Shown here one piece after another: positions 27,961 to 35,822 of a stretch of DNA of 64,000 nt; within the stretch, counting starts at the first letter, position 1, and each line of letters begins with the position of its first letter. A model generated the notes under the pieces. It made no database searches and had not been told where the DNA came from. It was given only the letters and a program-made list of their open reading frames with translations. The translations under genes and the position numbers were made by a program. The DNA is from Clostridium_X cadaveris. GTDB lineage: Bacteria > Bacillota > Clostridia > Clostridiales > Clostridiaceae. The stretch lies in NCBI RefSeq assembly GCF_039521325.1, contig NZ_BAAACD010000010.1; one strand, given 5' to 3'.

Positions 27961-27981
27961 TTACTGAGGGGGATTTACGAG

Positions 27982-29304
27982 ATGAAAGAAGAAAAACAAA
28001 GAGAAAAATTTTCAGGAAGCTTAGGATTTATATTGGCTTGTGTAGGTGCGGCTATAGGACTAGGAAACGTATGGCTGTTTCCATATAGGCTTGGGCAATG
28101 TGGAGGAGCGGCATTTTTGATACCATACTTTATATTTGTATTTGTTCTTGGAGTGGCAGGTGTAGTCATGGAAATGGCTTTTGGGAGAGCTAATGGAACA
28201 GGTTCTATGACTGGAATAAAAAAGGCATTTAAAGAAAAAGGAATAAAGGATGGGAAGGTTGTAAGTTCTATACCAACACTAGGACTTGGAGCTATATTCT
28301 TATTTTACGCTATTGTTGTTGGATGGGTACTAAAATATTTTGTTATTAGTATTACAGGGGAAATTGGAACTATAAATCCAGCCGAATATTTTAATAGCTT
28401 TGCAGGAAGTTCAGAAACTATAATATGGCATGGAACTGCAGTTATACTTACACTTATAGTAATACTTTTAGGAGTTACAAAAGGAATTGAGAAGATCAAC
28501 AAGATTATAATGCCTTGTCTTTTTATGATATTTATACTTTTAGCAGCTAGATCACTTACTTTGGATGGCGCATCAGCAGGAGTTATGTACCTTTTAAAAC
28601 CAAGGTGGGAGCTTCTGCTTAATATACAAACATGGGTAATGGCACTTGGGCAAGCCTTCTTCACCGTATCACTTACAGGATGTGCTCTTGTAACTTATGG
28701 AAGTTACACAGACAAGGAAGTAGACTTAGTTTCAGCGGCGATGCAAACAGCAATATTTGATACATTAGCAGCTTTACTTGCGGCATTTATAATAATTCCG
28801 GCAGCTTTTGCCTATGGATTAGATCCAGCAGCTGGACCCTCACTATTATTTATAACAGTACCAAGTATATTCCAAGCTATGCCTATGGGTACAATGTTAA
28901 GCGCGTTATTCTTTCTTGGAATAATCTTCGCTTCAATATCCTCATGTATTGTAATGATGGAAGGACCTGTGGAAGCACTTATGAGTGAGACGAAGCTAAA
29001 CAGAAGGAAGGGAGCAATTTTAATAGCAATAATATCTTTTATTCTAGCAATGCCTATGGATCTTAGCATGGATCTATTTGGGAGCTTTTCAGACTTTATA
29101 ACTATAGTGATAACACCTCTTGGTTCATTGATTGTAGCTATAACTTATTTCTGGATACTTAATCCAAAGGATGCCTTAATGGAAATAAATATTGGAGCAA
29201 AAAAGCCACTTGGCAGATACTATATTCCACTAGTCAAATATGGATATACTTTCATAACAGTTATTGTAATCATACTTGGAGTTATGTATGGAGGAATAGG
29301 ATAA
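27982..29304 (+). CDS. neurotransmitter:sodium symporter family transporter (probable aromatic amino acid importer)
   Basis: A 440-residue LeuT-fold Na+-coupled transporter with about eleven helices. The first helix signature GLGNVWLFPY, followed by GGAAFLIPY, is diagnostic of the NSS family. The start is ATG 27982, preceded by GAGGGGG; the longer open frame runs back through the terminators. The Phe-rich leader peptide and attenuator upstream suggest that phenylalanine, or aromatic amino acids generally, are the substrate. That inference rests on regulation and not on binding-site residues. Confidence 0.9.
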   Translation: MKEEKQREKFSGSLGFILACVGAAIGLGNVWLFPYRLGQCGGAAFLIPYFIFVFVLGVAGVVMEMAFGRANGTGSMTGIKKAFKEKGIKDGKVVSSIPTLGLGAIFLFYAIVVGWVLKYFVISITGEIGTINPAEYFNSFAGSSETIIWHGTAVILTLIVILLGVTKGIEKINKIIMPCLFMIFILLAARSLTLDGASAGVMYLLKPRWELLLNIQTWVMALGQAFFTVSLTGCALVTYGSYTDKEVDLVSAAMQTAIFDTLAALLAAFIIIPAAFAYGLDPAAGPSLLFITVPSIFQAMPMGTMLSALFFLGIIFASISSCIVMMEGPVEALMSETKLNRRKGAILIAIISFILAMPMDLSMDLFGSFSDFITIVITPLGSLIVAITYFWILNPKDALMEINIGAKKPLGRYYIPLVKYGYTFITVIVIILGVMYGGIG

Positions 29305-29330
29305 GATTATTCGTAATATAACAAAATGTA

Positions 29331-29358
29331 TTGAAAGTCAGACAATTTATGCTATAAT
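29331..29358 (+). promoter_or_regulatory. promoter of the panCD transcript
   Basis: TTGAAA (29331-29336), a 16-base spacer, then TATAAT (29353-29358). Transcription should begin near 29365, leaving a leader of about 260 bases. Confidence 0.7.
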
Positions 29359-29363
29359 AGCAA

Positions 29364-29606
29364 ATGGTGGTATTCTTTTTTGAAACTACACGCTTAGTGT
29401 TAATAGTTTAATTATAAAAATCATATTTCTTCAAGATTTATGTCTACTTCTTTGAAGGGGCAATTAATGAATTGGAAGAAAGGTGTGCTTAGTGTTACCT
29501 TTATTAAGTGCGCTTAAAAACAACTAAATATAAATGATACTGCCATGGTTTTTTTTCCATGGCTTTTTTTAAGACTTCTATCAAAAAAGAATATTTCTAA
29601 TACCAC
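29364..29606 (+). promoter_or_regulatory. panCD leader with terminator and competing long-range pairings
   Basis: A strong terminator pairs GCCATGG (29542-29548) with CCATGGC (29557-29563), followed by seven T. The very start of the transcript, ATGGTGGTATT (29364-29374), can pair with GATACTGCCAT (29536-29546), which would break the terminator. The next part, TATTCTTTTTTGA (29371-29383), is a perfect 13-base complement of 29581-29593, near the panC ribosome binding site. The repeat (C/T)GCTTAGTGTTA occurs at 29391 and 29486. This fits a riboswitch or attenuator, but I do not recognise a known class. Confidence 0.5.
29467..29517 (+). CDS. possible 16-residue leader peptide in the panCD leader
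   Basis: An ATG six bases after GAAGGGG opens a frame reading MNWKKGVLSVTFIKCA and stopping 24 bases before the terminator. Val, Leu and Ile codons cluster in its middle, and pantoate derives from the valine pathway. The bias is mild, so this may be chance. Confidence 0.3.
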   Translation: MNWKKGVLSVTFIKCA

Positions 29607-29626
29607 AAGAGAGAAGGAGATTTTAA

Positions 29627-30469
29627 ATGAAAGTATCAAAAACAGTGGACGAAGTACGTCTAATCACAAAACAGTGGAGAGCAGAGGGGTATACCGTAGG
29701 GCTTGTACCTACAATGGGATACCTGCATGAAGGTCATGGAAGCCTTATTGAAAGGTGCAGAAAAGAGAACGACAAAGTTATTGTCTCTATTTTTGTAAAT
29801 CCTACTCAATTTGGTGCAAATGAGGACCTTGGAGCTTATCCACGAGATTTTGAGAGGGACAAGGACCTGTGCGAAAAACTTGGATGTGATCTTATATTTC
29901 ATCCAGAACCAAGTGAAATGTATGTAGACCCTCATGCTTACGTGAACATAAACGGACTAAGCGATTATCTTTGTGGAAAGTCACGTCCAGTTCATTTCAA
30001 AGGAGTATGCACCGTGGTTTCAAAACTATTCAACATAGTGCATCCACATAATGCTTATTTTGGTGAGAAAGATGCTCAGCAGCTTGCTATCATAAAAAAG
30101 ATGGTTAAAGATTTGAACTTTGATGTAAATGTTGTGGGATGTCCAATAGTGAGAGAAGAAGATGGGCTTGCAAAATCATCTAGAAATGCTTATCTAAGTG
30201 AAGAGGAAAGAAAGTCGGCTTTATGTCTTTCAAGGGCAATAAAGAAAGGACAAGAGATTATAAAAAATTCAAAAAAAGCATCTGAAGTTATAGATGCCAT
30301 GAAAGCTATAGTAAATGAGGAAAAAGATGCGAAGATAGATTATATTGAAGTGGTTGATGCCGTGACAATGCAGCCTATCTCTGAGATAAAGGAAAATGTT
30401 CTTGTAGCTATGGCAGTTTATATTGGAAAGACAAGACTTATAGATAATTTTACTTGGGAGGCAAAATAA
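29627..30469 (+). CDS. panC: pantoate--beta-alanine ligase (pantothenate synthetase)
   Basis: A 280-residue cytosolic enzyme that joins pantoate and beta-alanine with ATP to make pantothenate. PTMGYLHEGH carries the HxGH nucleotide motif, FVNPTQFG and YFGEKDAQQL are conserved, and SSRNAYLS is the KMSKS-like loop. Length and motifs are normal for the family. AGAAGGAG precedes the ATG. panD starts one base after its stop. No panB or panE lies in the window, so pantoate may come from elsewhere or from uptake by the third gene of the operon. Confidence 0.97.
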   Translation: MKVSKTVDEVRLITKQWRAEGYTVGLVPTMGYLHEGHGSLIERCRKENDKVIVSIFVNPTQFGANEDLGAYPRDFERDKDLCEKLGCDLIFHPEPSEMYVDPHAYVNINGLSDYLCGKSRPVHFKGVCTVVSKLFNIVHPHNAYFGEKDAQQLAIIKKMVKDLNFDVNVVGCPIVREEDGLAKSSRNAYLSEEERKSALCLSRAIKKGQEIIKNSKKASEVIDAMKAIVNEEKDAKIDYIEVVDAVTMQPISEIKENVLVAMAVYIGKTRLIDNFTWEAK

Positions 30470-30470
30470 G

Positions 30471-30854
30471 ATGTTTATTAATAAATTAAAAGGTAAAATA
30501 CATAGAGCAACGGTCAAGCAAGCAGAGCTTGATTATGTAGGAAGTATAACAGTGGATGAGGAATTATTAGAGGCTGCTGGAATACAGGAGTATGAGGAAG
30601 TACAGATAGTTGATATAAATAATGGTAAGCGTTTTTCAACTTACACAATTTGTGGAGAGAGAGGAAGCGGACTTATTTGTTTAAATGGTGCAGCAGCAAG
30701 ATGTGTAGCTGTTAATGATAAAATAATAATAATGAGTTATGCAGCTATGGAACCGGAAGAAGCAAAGAGTTTTAGTCCTAATGTAGTTTTTGTAGATGAT
30801 GATAATAAAATAAGCAATGTACGTCATTATGAAAAACATGGACAACTTAAATAG
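30471..30854 (+). CDS. panD: aspartate 1-decarboxylase precursor
   Basis: A 127-residue pyruvoyl enzyme that makes beta-alanine from aspartate for PanC. The self-cleavage site is Gly24-Ser25 in YVGSITVD; Ser25 becomes the pyruvoyl group. The conserved Tyr58 region (STYTICGERGSG) and NGAAAR are present. GGGAGG from the end of panC serves as ribosome binding site, so panC and panD are tightly coupled. Confidence 0.97.
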   Translation: MFINKLKGKIHRATVKQAELDYVGSITVDEELLEAAGIQEYEEVQIVDINNGKRFSTYTICGERGSGLICLNGAAARCVAVNDKIIIMSYAAMEPEEAKSFSPNVVFVDDDNKISNVRHYEKHGQLK

Positions 30855-30869
30855 GAGCGGTATAGTGCA

Positions 30870-31805
30870 ATGGAAAAGATGAAAAAGATAAGTGGATTTC
30901 TTTCGGCAAAGATAGGAATTATAGTTATTATATTCTCTATAATTGCATTTTTTATTCCAAAAGTATTTATATGGGCAACACCCTATACCTCATTCCTTCT
31001 TGGAGTTGCAATGTTTGGTATGGGACTTACCATAAATATTAATGATTTCAAATTCATCTTTAAACATCCAAAGGACATGCTTATAGGATGTTTAGCTCAA
31101 TTTTTGATAATGCCGGTTACAGCTTATGCTTTGGCGAGAATTTTCAACCTTCCACCAGACCTAGCCATAGGGGTTATCCTTGTGGGGTGCTGTCCGGGAG
31201 GAACAGCAAGCAATGTAATAACTCACATTGCAAAGGGAGATACGAACCTTTCCGTTGGAATGACTACAGTTTCAACATTGATAGCGCCTATAGTTACACC
31301 GATGCTTGTCTACTTATTAGGTGGGAAATGGGTCGAAGTTTCAGCTTTATCAATGATGGTCTCTACTATAAAGGTTGTATTAGTTCCTATATTACTTGGA
31401 ATAATTGTTCACAAACTATTAGGAAACAAAACAGAAAAGATTTCAGAGGTAATGCCTGCTGTATCAGTGGTGGCAATAGTTCTTATCATATGTGGAATAG
31501 TTGGTAAGAATGCATCGAGTCTTTTAACTTGTGGAATAGCCGTTGGCGTAGTTGTAATGCTTCACAACAGCTTTGGTCTTCTATTAGGATTTGCGGTAGC
31601 AAAGCTTCTTAGATTGAATACTAAAAAATCAACGGCGATTGCAATAGAAGTTGGAATGCAAAATAGTGGTCTTGCTGTATCATTAGCAGCAACAAATTTT
31701 GCAATGAACCCACTTGCAGCAGTACCAGGCGCCATATTCAGTGTGTGGCACAACATATCAGGGGCACTGTTTGCATCGTATATGAAAAGGAAAAATGATA
31801 AGTAA
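30870..31805 (+). CDS. BASS family transporter, probable pantoate/ketopantoate carrier (PanS-like)
   Basis: A 311-residue membrane protein with about ten helices of the bile acid:sodium symporter fold. FGMGLT in helix 2, the crossover motif GCCPGGTASN and the later EVGMQNSGLA are hallmarks of the family. Salmonella PanS, of this family, imports ketopantoate. The position as third gene after panC-panD, only 15 bases downstream and before a terminator, supports the same role here. The substrate is inferred from context. Confidence 0.8.
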   Translation: MEKMKKISGFLSAKIGIIVIIFSIIAFFIPKVFIWATPYTSFLLGVAMFGMGLTININDFKFIFKHPKDMLIGCLAQFLIMPVTAYALARIFNLPPDLAIGVILVGCCPGGTASNVITHIAKGDTNLSVGMTTVSTLIAPIVTPMLVYLLGGKWVEVSALSMMVSTIKVVLVPILLGIIVHKLLGNKTEKISEVMPAVSVVAIVLIICGIVGKNASSLLTCGIAVGVVVMLHNSFGLLLGFAVAKLLRLNTKKSTAIAIEVGMQNSGLAVSLAATNFAMNPLAAVPGAIFSVWHNISGALFASYMKRKNDK

Positions 31806-31811
31806 TATATT

Positions 31812-31840
31812 AAGGGATTGCCTAAGACAATCCCTTTTTT
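31812..31840 (+). terminator. intrinsic terminator of the panCD operon
   Basis: AAGGGATTG pairs perfectly with CAATCCCTT at 31828-31836, followed by TTTT. Confidence 0.9.
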
Positions 31841-31922
31841 ACTTTAAAATATATATGAAAAAATAGAGTGCTAAAATTTTTACATTATAGAGATTATCCA
31901 CATTTGAAGAGAAGATTTAATA

Positions 31923-32447
31923 CTAATTCCAATAATCTGTGGATAACTCGGTTATCTCTCCTGTATATTGATTTACCACAAAGTATTTATAGTTTCCATC
32001 TATATATATTTTATAATAATATATTCTACTGTTATCTAGGATGCGATTTGAAAGTTTAGATGAAGGTATGGTGCTCAGTGAGAAGTCCAAGGAGATGAAT
32101 TCTATATTTTTTCTAGTTGAGAGATGGCTTACTATAAGATTTTTTCCTTCAGAGTAAGTATATTGTGGTACTCTCATTATAAAGGTACAAAACGTAAATA
32201 ATATTATAGGGATAGTAATAAGTGCAAACTTTGAAATGAAAATTTGATTTTGAATAAGGTTTACGATAAAAAGCAATTGTACAATGCATATAGGAATCAG
32301 ACACTCTATATCATATACTCCTTTATAATTTGTTATTATGAGATACATGAGAGTAAACTCTATGGGAAGCATAATGATATTTGAATAGAATAGAATTTTA
32401 TTGTTTTTGTTAGTGAATTTAATAATAACTATTTCACCTCCAGACAA
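31923..32447 (-). CDS. hypothetical membrane protein with unclear start
   Basis: A 174-residue (or slightly shorter) protein with about three hydrophobic segments in its first 95 residues and a C-terminal outer domain rich in Ser, Tyr and Ile. I recognise no family. The reading frame opens with TTG at 32447, but the only good ribosome binding site, GGAGGTG, lies just inside that start. The codons after it are ATA, GTT, ATT and ATT, so initiation may use a rare ATT or ATA codon. A small membrane ORF lies just upstream on the same strand. Confidence 0.6.
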   Translation of the reverse strand: MSGGEIVIIKFTNKNNKILFYSNIIMLPIEFTLMYLIITNYKGVYDIECLIPICIVQLLFIVNLIQNQIFISKFALITIPIILFTFCTFIMRVPQYTYSEGKNLIVSHLSTRKNIEFISLDFSLSTIPSSKLSNRILDNSRIYYYKIYIDGNYKYFVVNQYTGEITELSTDYWN

Positions 32448-32453
32448 CTATTT

Positions 32454-32570
32454 TTAGATAATAATTTTACAAAGTCGATAGATCATATCTATGATAGCGA
32501 CAATTGATAAAACAATAGTTAAGATACAGAATATCCGTGTAAGAATCTTAGTGTCTTTCTCTTTCTTCAA
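32454..32570 (-). CDS. possible small membrane protein (38 residues from TTG)
   Basis: An open frame directly upstream of the previous gene on the same strand. It encodes a basic N-terminus followed by one strongly hydrophobic segment (LTIVLSIVAIID), and the frame is open further upstream. There is no clear ribosome binding site. It could be the relic of a two-gene unit whose start codons have decayed. Confidence 0.25.
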   Translation of the reverse strand: MKKEKDTKILTRIFCILTIVLSIVAIIDMIYRLCKIII

Positions 32571-32724
32571 TGAAAGATATAATGAGATAGCATTAATAAT
32601 AAAAAGCTCAGTATAGATTGATTATACCATATTTTGTAACAAAACTATTTGGTTTTTATGACTTTTCTAAATACCTTATATAGCGATTTAAGGTAAAATT
32701 ATGAATTATATGGAGAAGAAGTGC

Positions 32725-32849
32725 TTGTAAAATATTTGGTTTCGAATATAATAAAAATAAAGAATATTAAATATTATTAAACATTATAGCGTGTTACTTG
32801 GAAAAGGCATCAGCTGACTTATCTTATTATAGATAAGTTGGCTTTTTTT
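32725..32849 (+). promoter_or_regulatory. promoter, RAT-like element and terminator ahead of the hexosaminidase gene
   Basis: TTGTAA (32725-32730), 16 bases, then TATAAT (32747-32752) make a promoter. The leader then reads GCGTGTTACTTGGAAAAGGC, which shares GTTACT and GGCA with LicT/BglG-type antiterminator targets, though spaced two bases closer. It abuts an intrinsic terminator pairing GCTGACTTATCT (32813-32824) with AGATAAGTTGGC (32831-32842), then seven T. Terminator confidence is high; RAT identity is tentative. Confidence 0.5.
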
Positions 32850-32885
32850 GTCCTAAAATATCTATTTTAAGAATTGTATTTTTTG

Positions 32886-33006
32886 AAAGGAGGAAAGAAA
32901 ATACTTTATGAAATTATAGAAAAGGAGGAATTAAGGCAGTTTTTATCTTAATTATATTAGCGTGAAGGGAGGAAGCGATATTTATTCTAAAATATCGTGA
33001 AATATT
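32886..33006 (+). other. leader with three Shine-Dalgarno-like sites and a hairpin before a TTG start
   Basis: AAAGGAGG occurs at 32886 and 32921 and GAAGGGAGG at 32964. The first serves only a three-codon ORF (ATG AAA TTA). The third lies 34 bases before the TTG start of the hexosaminidase, and the gap contains an 8-bp hairpin, CGATATTT (32976-32983) with AAATATCG (32990-32997), that could bring the site near the start. Confidence 0.45.
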
Positions 33007-35118
33007 TTGAAAATAAATAGTAAAACATTATTTAAATCTATGATTATGGGGGCTTTAATTGTTACACAATTATCTTTTGGAGTAAAAGCTGGAGCTCAAG
33101 AATTAAATGAATCTGATTATAAAAATGGAACATTACCTTCTCTTAAGGAGTATAAAAAGGAAGCAGATAAGGTCTGGACACCAAAACAAGAAACTAGAAT
33201 TTTTGTTGTTGAGAATGAAGCTTTTGAATTAAACAAAGACGTTGTGTTAAAGGATGCTGCTAATTTTGCAAAAGAGCTTAATGTTGTTACTAACAAAAAA
33301 GTTGACCTTAACAATGTGGTCTTTGGAAATAAAAGCCTTGTAAAAAATGGCGATATCGTGCTAGAGCTTTTAGGAAAGCAATCAACTAATTCAATAGAAG
33401 AAAAAAGAATGGTAGAGGAAGGATACACAATAAATGTAGATGATGTTGTTACAGTTAAAGCTAATAGTGATATTGGTATCTTCTATGGACAAAGAACTAT
33501 TCTTCAAAGTTTAAAATCAAAAGGAAACCTTATGTATGGAAATATAAAAGATTTTCCAGATGTAAGTGAAAGAGCTTTCCATATAGATATAGCAAGAAAA
33601 TATTATACAAAAGATTGGATTATACAAAGAATTAAGGACATGTCTTGGATGAAACTTAATACAGTACAAATACATTTTTCAGAAAATGAAGGCTTCAGAT
33701 TAGAAAGTAAAGTACATCCAGAAGTTATGTCATCTCAATATATTACTCAAGAAGAAATGAAGGAAATTATACAAGTTGCTAAAGACAATAAGGTTAAAAT
33801 AATACCTTCATTCGATACTCCTGGCCACTTAAAACAAGCACTTAAGACCCATCCAGAATTCCAATTGCCAACAAGATATTCTGGAAAAGAATCAAAGGCT
33901 CTTGACATTACCAATCCTGACGCACGTAAATTTGTTAAAGATTTATATAAAGAATTTGCAGAACTCTTTAAGGATAGTACAGATTTCCATATAGGTGGGG
34001 ATGAATTTATTGATTTTGATAGAACTAGAAATTATCCAATTCTTACAGAATATGCTCAAAATAAATATGGGTCAACAGGAACTTGGTATGATACATATAT
34101 AGAATTTACTAATGAGATTTCAAATTATGTTAAAGAATTAGGATTTGTTCCAAGAGTATGGAATGATGCTCATTATAGAATCGGAGCTGCTCATCAACCT
34201 AATTTAGAACTAAATAAAGATATAATAATAACTTATTGGACAAGCTGGCATAAAAATATGGCATCATTAAAAACTTTCCTTGAGAAAGGTCATAAAGTAA
34301 TTAATTATAATGATTCAAAGTTTTATTATGTATTAGGGGAAGCAGCAGGATATACTTATCCAACAGCAGGAAAAATTTATAATAGCAGTTGGCATCCAGG
34401 ACAATTTCCATGGAGAAATAAAGCTGCAGATAGTGTAAATTACAAGCAAGATATGGAGTATCCATATTCAGAACAGTTACTTGGTGTATCATATGCTATT
34501 TGGAGTGATAGGCCTAATGCACAAACTGAAGAAGAAGTTGCTAAAGGCATTTATCTAGCTCTTCGTGAAATGGCAGAAACAACTTATAATTCACAAAATA
34601 GAAAAGATTATAGTTTTCAACAGTTCCAAAATACAGTAAATACATTAGGAAACTCACTAGATTATAATAATGAGGTTTCGTCTTTGCCAACAGGTAAACC
34701 TATTCAAGTTAAAGTTGTAAAATCCAAACTTGATGAATTAGTTAAAAAAGCTAAAGAAATCAATAATGAGTTATATACAGAAGAAAGCATTAAAAATTTA
34801 TCAGAAGCAATTTTTGATGCTGAAAAAATTCTAAACGATAACTCTGTTACTCAAGAAAAAGTAGATGAAGTAGCAAGTATTCTTGAAAAAGCTATGGATA
34901 ATCTTAAAGAAAAAGTAGTAGAGAATACTAAAGATGAAAACACTACTAAATTAGAAGATACTAAAATTCAAAAGAATGACAATGCTGTTCAAAATGGAAA
35001 TAGTATATTGCCTAAAACTGGTGATGATGATTTAAAGATATATTTAATGATAGTGGCTGCTATATCTGTAATTGGAATAGTAATTTTAAGAAAGAATAAA
35101 AAACAAAGTTTACAATAA
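33007..35118 (+). CDS. cell-wall-anchored beta-N-acetylhexosaminidase (GH20)
   Basis: A 703-residue surface enzyme that removes terminal N-acetylhexosamines from glycans. A signal peptide covers about residues 1-30, followed by a GH20b-like domain and a TIM barrel with the catalytic pair Asp332-Glu333 in HIGGDEF. After the barrel comes a FIVAR-like helical module (about 575-640) and a sorting signal LPKTG at 668-672, then a hydrophobic helix and basic tail. A sortase should attach it to the wall. The start is TTG 33007, since a TGA in the same frame lies just upstream. No sortase is encoded in the window. Confidence 0.92.
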   Translation: MKINSKTLFKSMIMGALIVTQLSFGVKAGAQELNESDYKNGTLPSLKEYKKEADKVWTPKQETRIFVVENEAFELNKDVVLKDAANFAKELNVVTNKKVDLNNVVFGNKSLVKNGDIVLELLGKQSTNSIEEKRMVEEGYTINVDDVVTVKANSDIGIFYGQRTILQSLKSKGNLMYGNIKDFPDVSERAFHIDIARKYYTKDWIIQRIKDMSWMKLNTVQIHFSENEGFRLESKVHPEVMSSQYITQEEMKEIIQVAKDNKVKIIPSFDTPGHLKQALKTHPEFQLPTRYSGKESKALDITNPDARKFVKDLYKEFAELFKDSTDFHIGGDEFIDFDRTRNYPILTEYAQNKYGSTGTWYDTYIEFTNEISNYVKELGFVPRVWNDAHYRIGAAHQPNLELNKDIIITYWTSWHKNMASLKTFLEKGHKVINYNDSKFYYVLGEAAGYTYPTAGKIYNSSWHPGQFPWRNKAADSVNYKQDMEYPYSEQLLGVSYAIWSDRPNAQTEEEVAKGIYLALREMAETTYNSQNRKDYSFQQFQNTVNTLGNSLDYNNEVSSLPTGKPIQVKVVKSKLDELVKKAKEINNELYTEESIKNLSEAIFDAEKILNDNSVTQEKVDEVASILEKAMDNLKEKVVENTKDENTTKLEDTKIQKNDNAVQNGNSILPKTGDDDLKIYLMIVAAISVIGIVILRKNKKQSLQ

Positions 35119-35126
35119 ATAATTAG

Positions 35127-35172
35127 AAGAATGTGGGTAGATTTTTAAAAAGGATATCCACATTCTTTTTTA
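35127..35172 (+). terminator. intrinsic terminator after the hexosaminidase gene
   Basis: AAGAATGTGG pairs with CCACATTCTT at 35158-35167 around a 21-base loop, then T run. Confidence 0.85.
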
Positions 35173-35241
35173 TATTTTGTCCTATATAAGCATTTGTGAT
35201 ACTATAATTAGTAATATTGGAATAAAGAAAGGGGAAGCTTT

Positions 35242-35724
35242 ATGTACATATGCGATCATAAGAATGTATTCTACTATAACAGCCCAATTGGAAAGCTTGG
35301 AGTTTGTGAAGTAAATGGGGAAATCACTTATGTTTTGTTTGAAAATGAGAAGTGTCCAGAAGGATATGAAGAGAATGAAACGGAAATTTTAAAAGCAGCA
35401 GGTGAAGCTTTAAATGAGTATTTTAAAGGTAATGTAAAGCATTTTGATCTTCCATTAAATCCTCACGGTACAAAATTTATGAAAAAAGTTTGGCAGAGTC
35501 TAGAGAAAATTCCTTATGGTGAAACGAGAAGTTATAAAGAAATTGCAGAATTTGTAGGAAGCCCTAAGGGGTATAGGGCAGTAGGAAATGCAAATAATAA
35601 AAATCCAATACCTATTTTTATTCCATGTCATAGAGTTGTTGGGGCAAGTGGCAAATTAATTGGTTATGCAGGTGGTTTAAACATAAAAAGGTTTTTATTA
35701 GATATTGAATGTAGAAACAAATAA
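35242..35724 (+). CDS. ogt: methylated-DNA--protein-cysteine methyltransferase
   Basis: A 160-residue suicide repair protein that removes the methyl group from O6-methylguanine. The acceptor is Cys129 in the invariant IPCHRVVG motif. The helix-turn-helix segment includes YGETRSYKEIAEFVG and a conserved Asn/Arg region, and GYAGGLNIK follows the active site. AAGGGG precedes the ATG. No Ada-type regulatory domain is present. Confidence 0.95.
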   Translation: MYICDHKNVFYYNSPIGKLGVCEVNGEITYVLFENEKCPEGYEENETEILKAAGEALNEYFKGNVKHFDLPLNPHGTKFMKKVWQSLEKIPYGETRSYKEIAEFVGSPKGYRAVGNANNKNPIPIFIPCHRVVGASGKLIGYAGGLNIKRFLLDIECRNK

Positions 35725-35822
35725 AGAGTTGGGAGACACCTTGTTTTAAACATTTGGTCGTAGATTAAAGCTGTGTTTATAATGTATAATGAAAAGGACT
35801 ACACAAGAAAGGGATTGATCAC

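Noticed and set aside
29364..29374. GGTGGTA in the panCD leader as a T-box
   Set aside because: A T-box sequence should sit just before the terminator as the antiterminator bulge. Here it is at the very 5' end of the transcript, and no specifier stem or GGGTGGNACCGCG element is present.
31088..31507. 139-codon plus-strand frame within the BASS transporter gene
   Set aside because: An out-of-frame shadow of the transporter, with no upstream ribosome binding site and an unusual Ser/Asn/Cys-rich composition.
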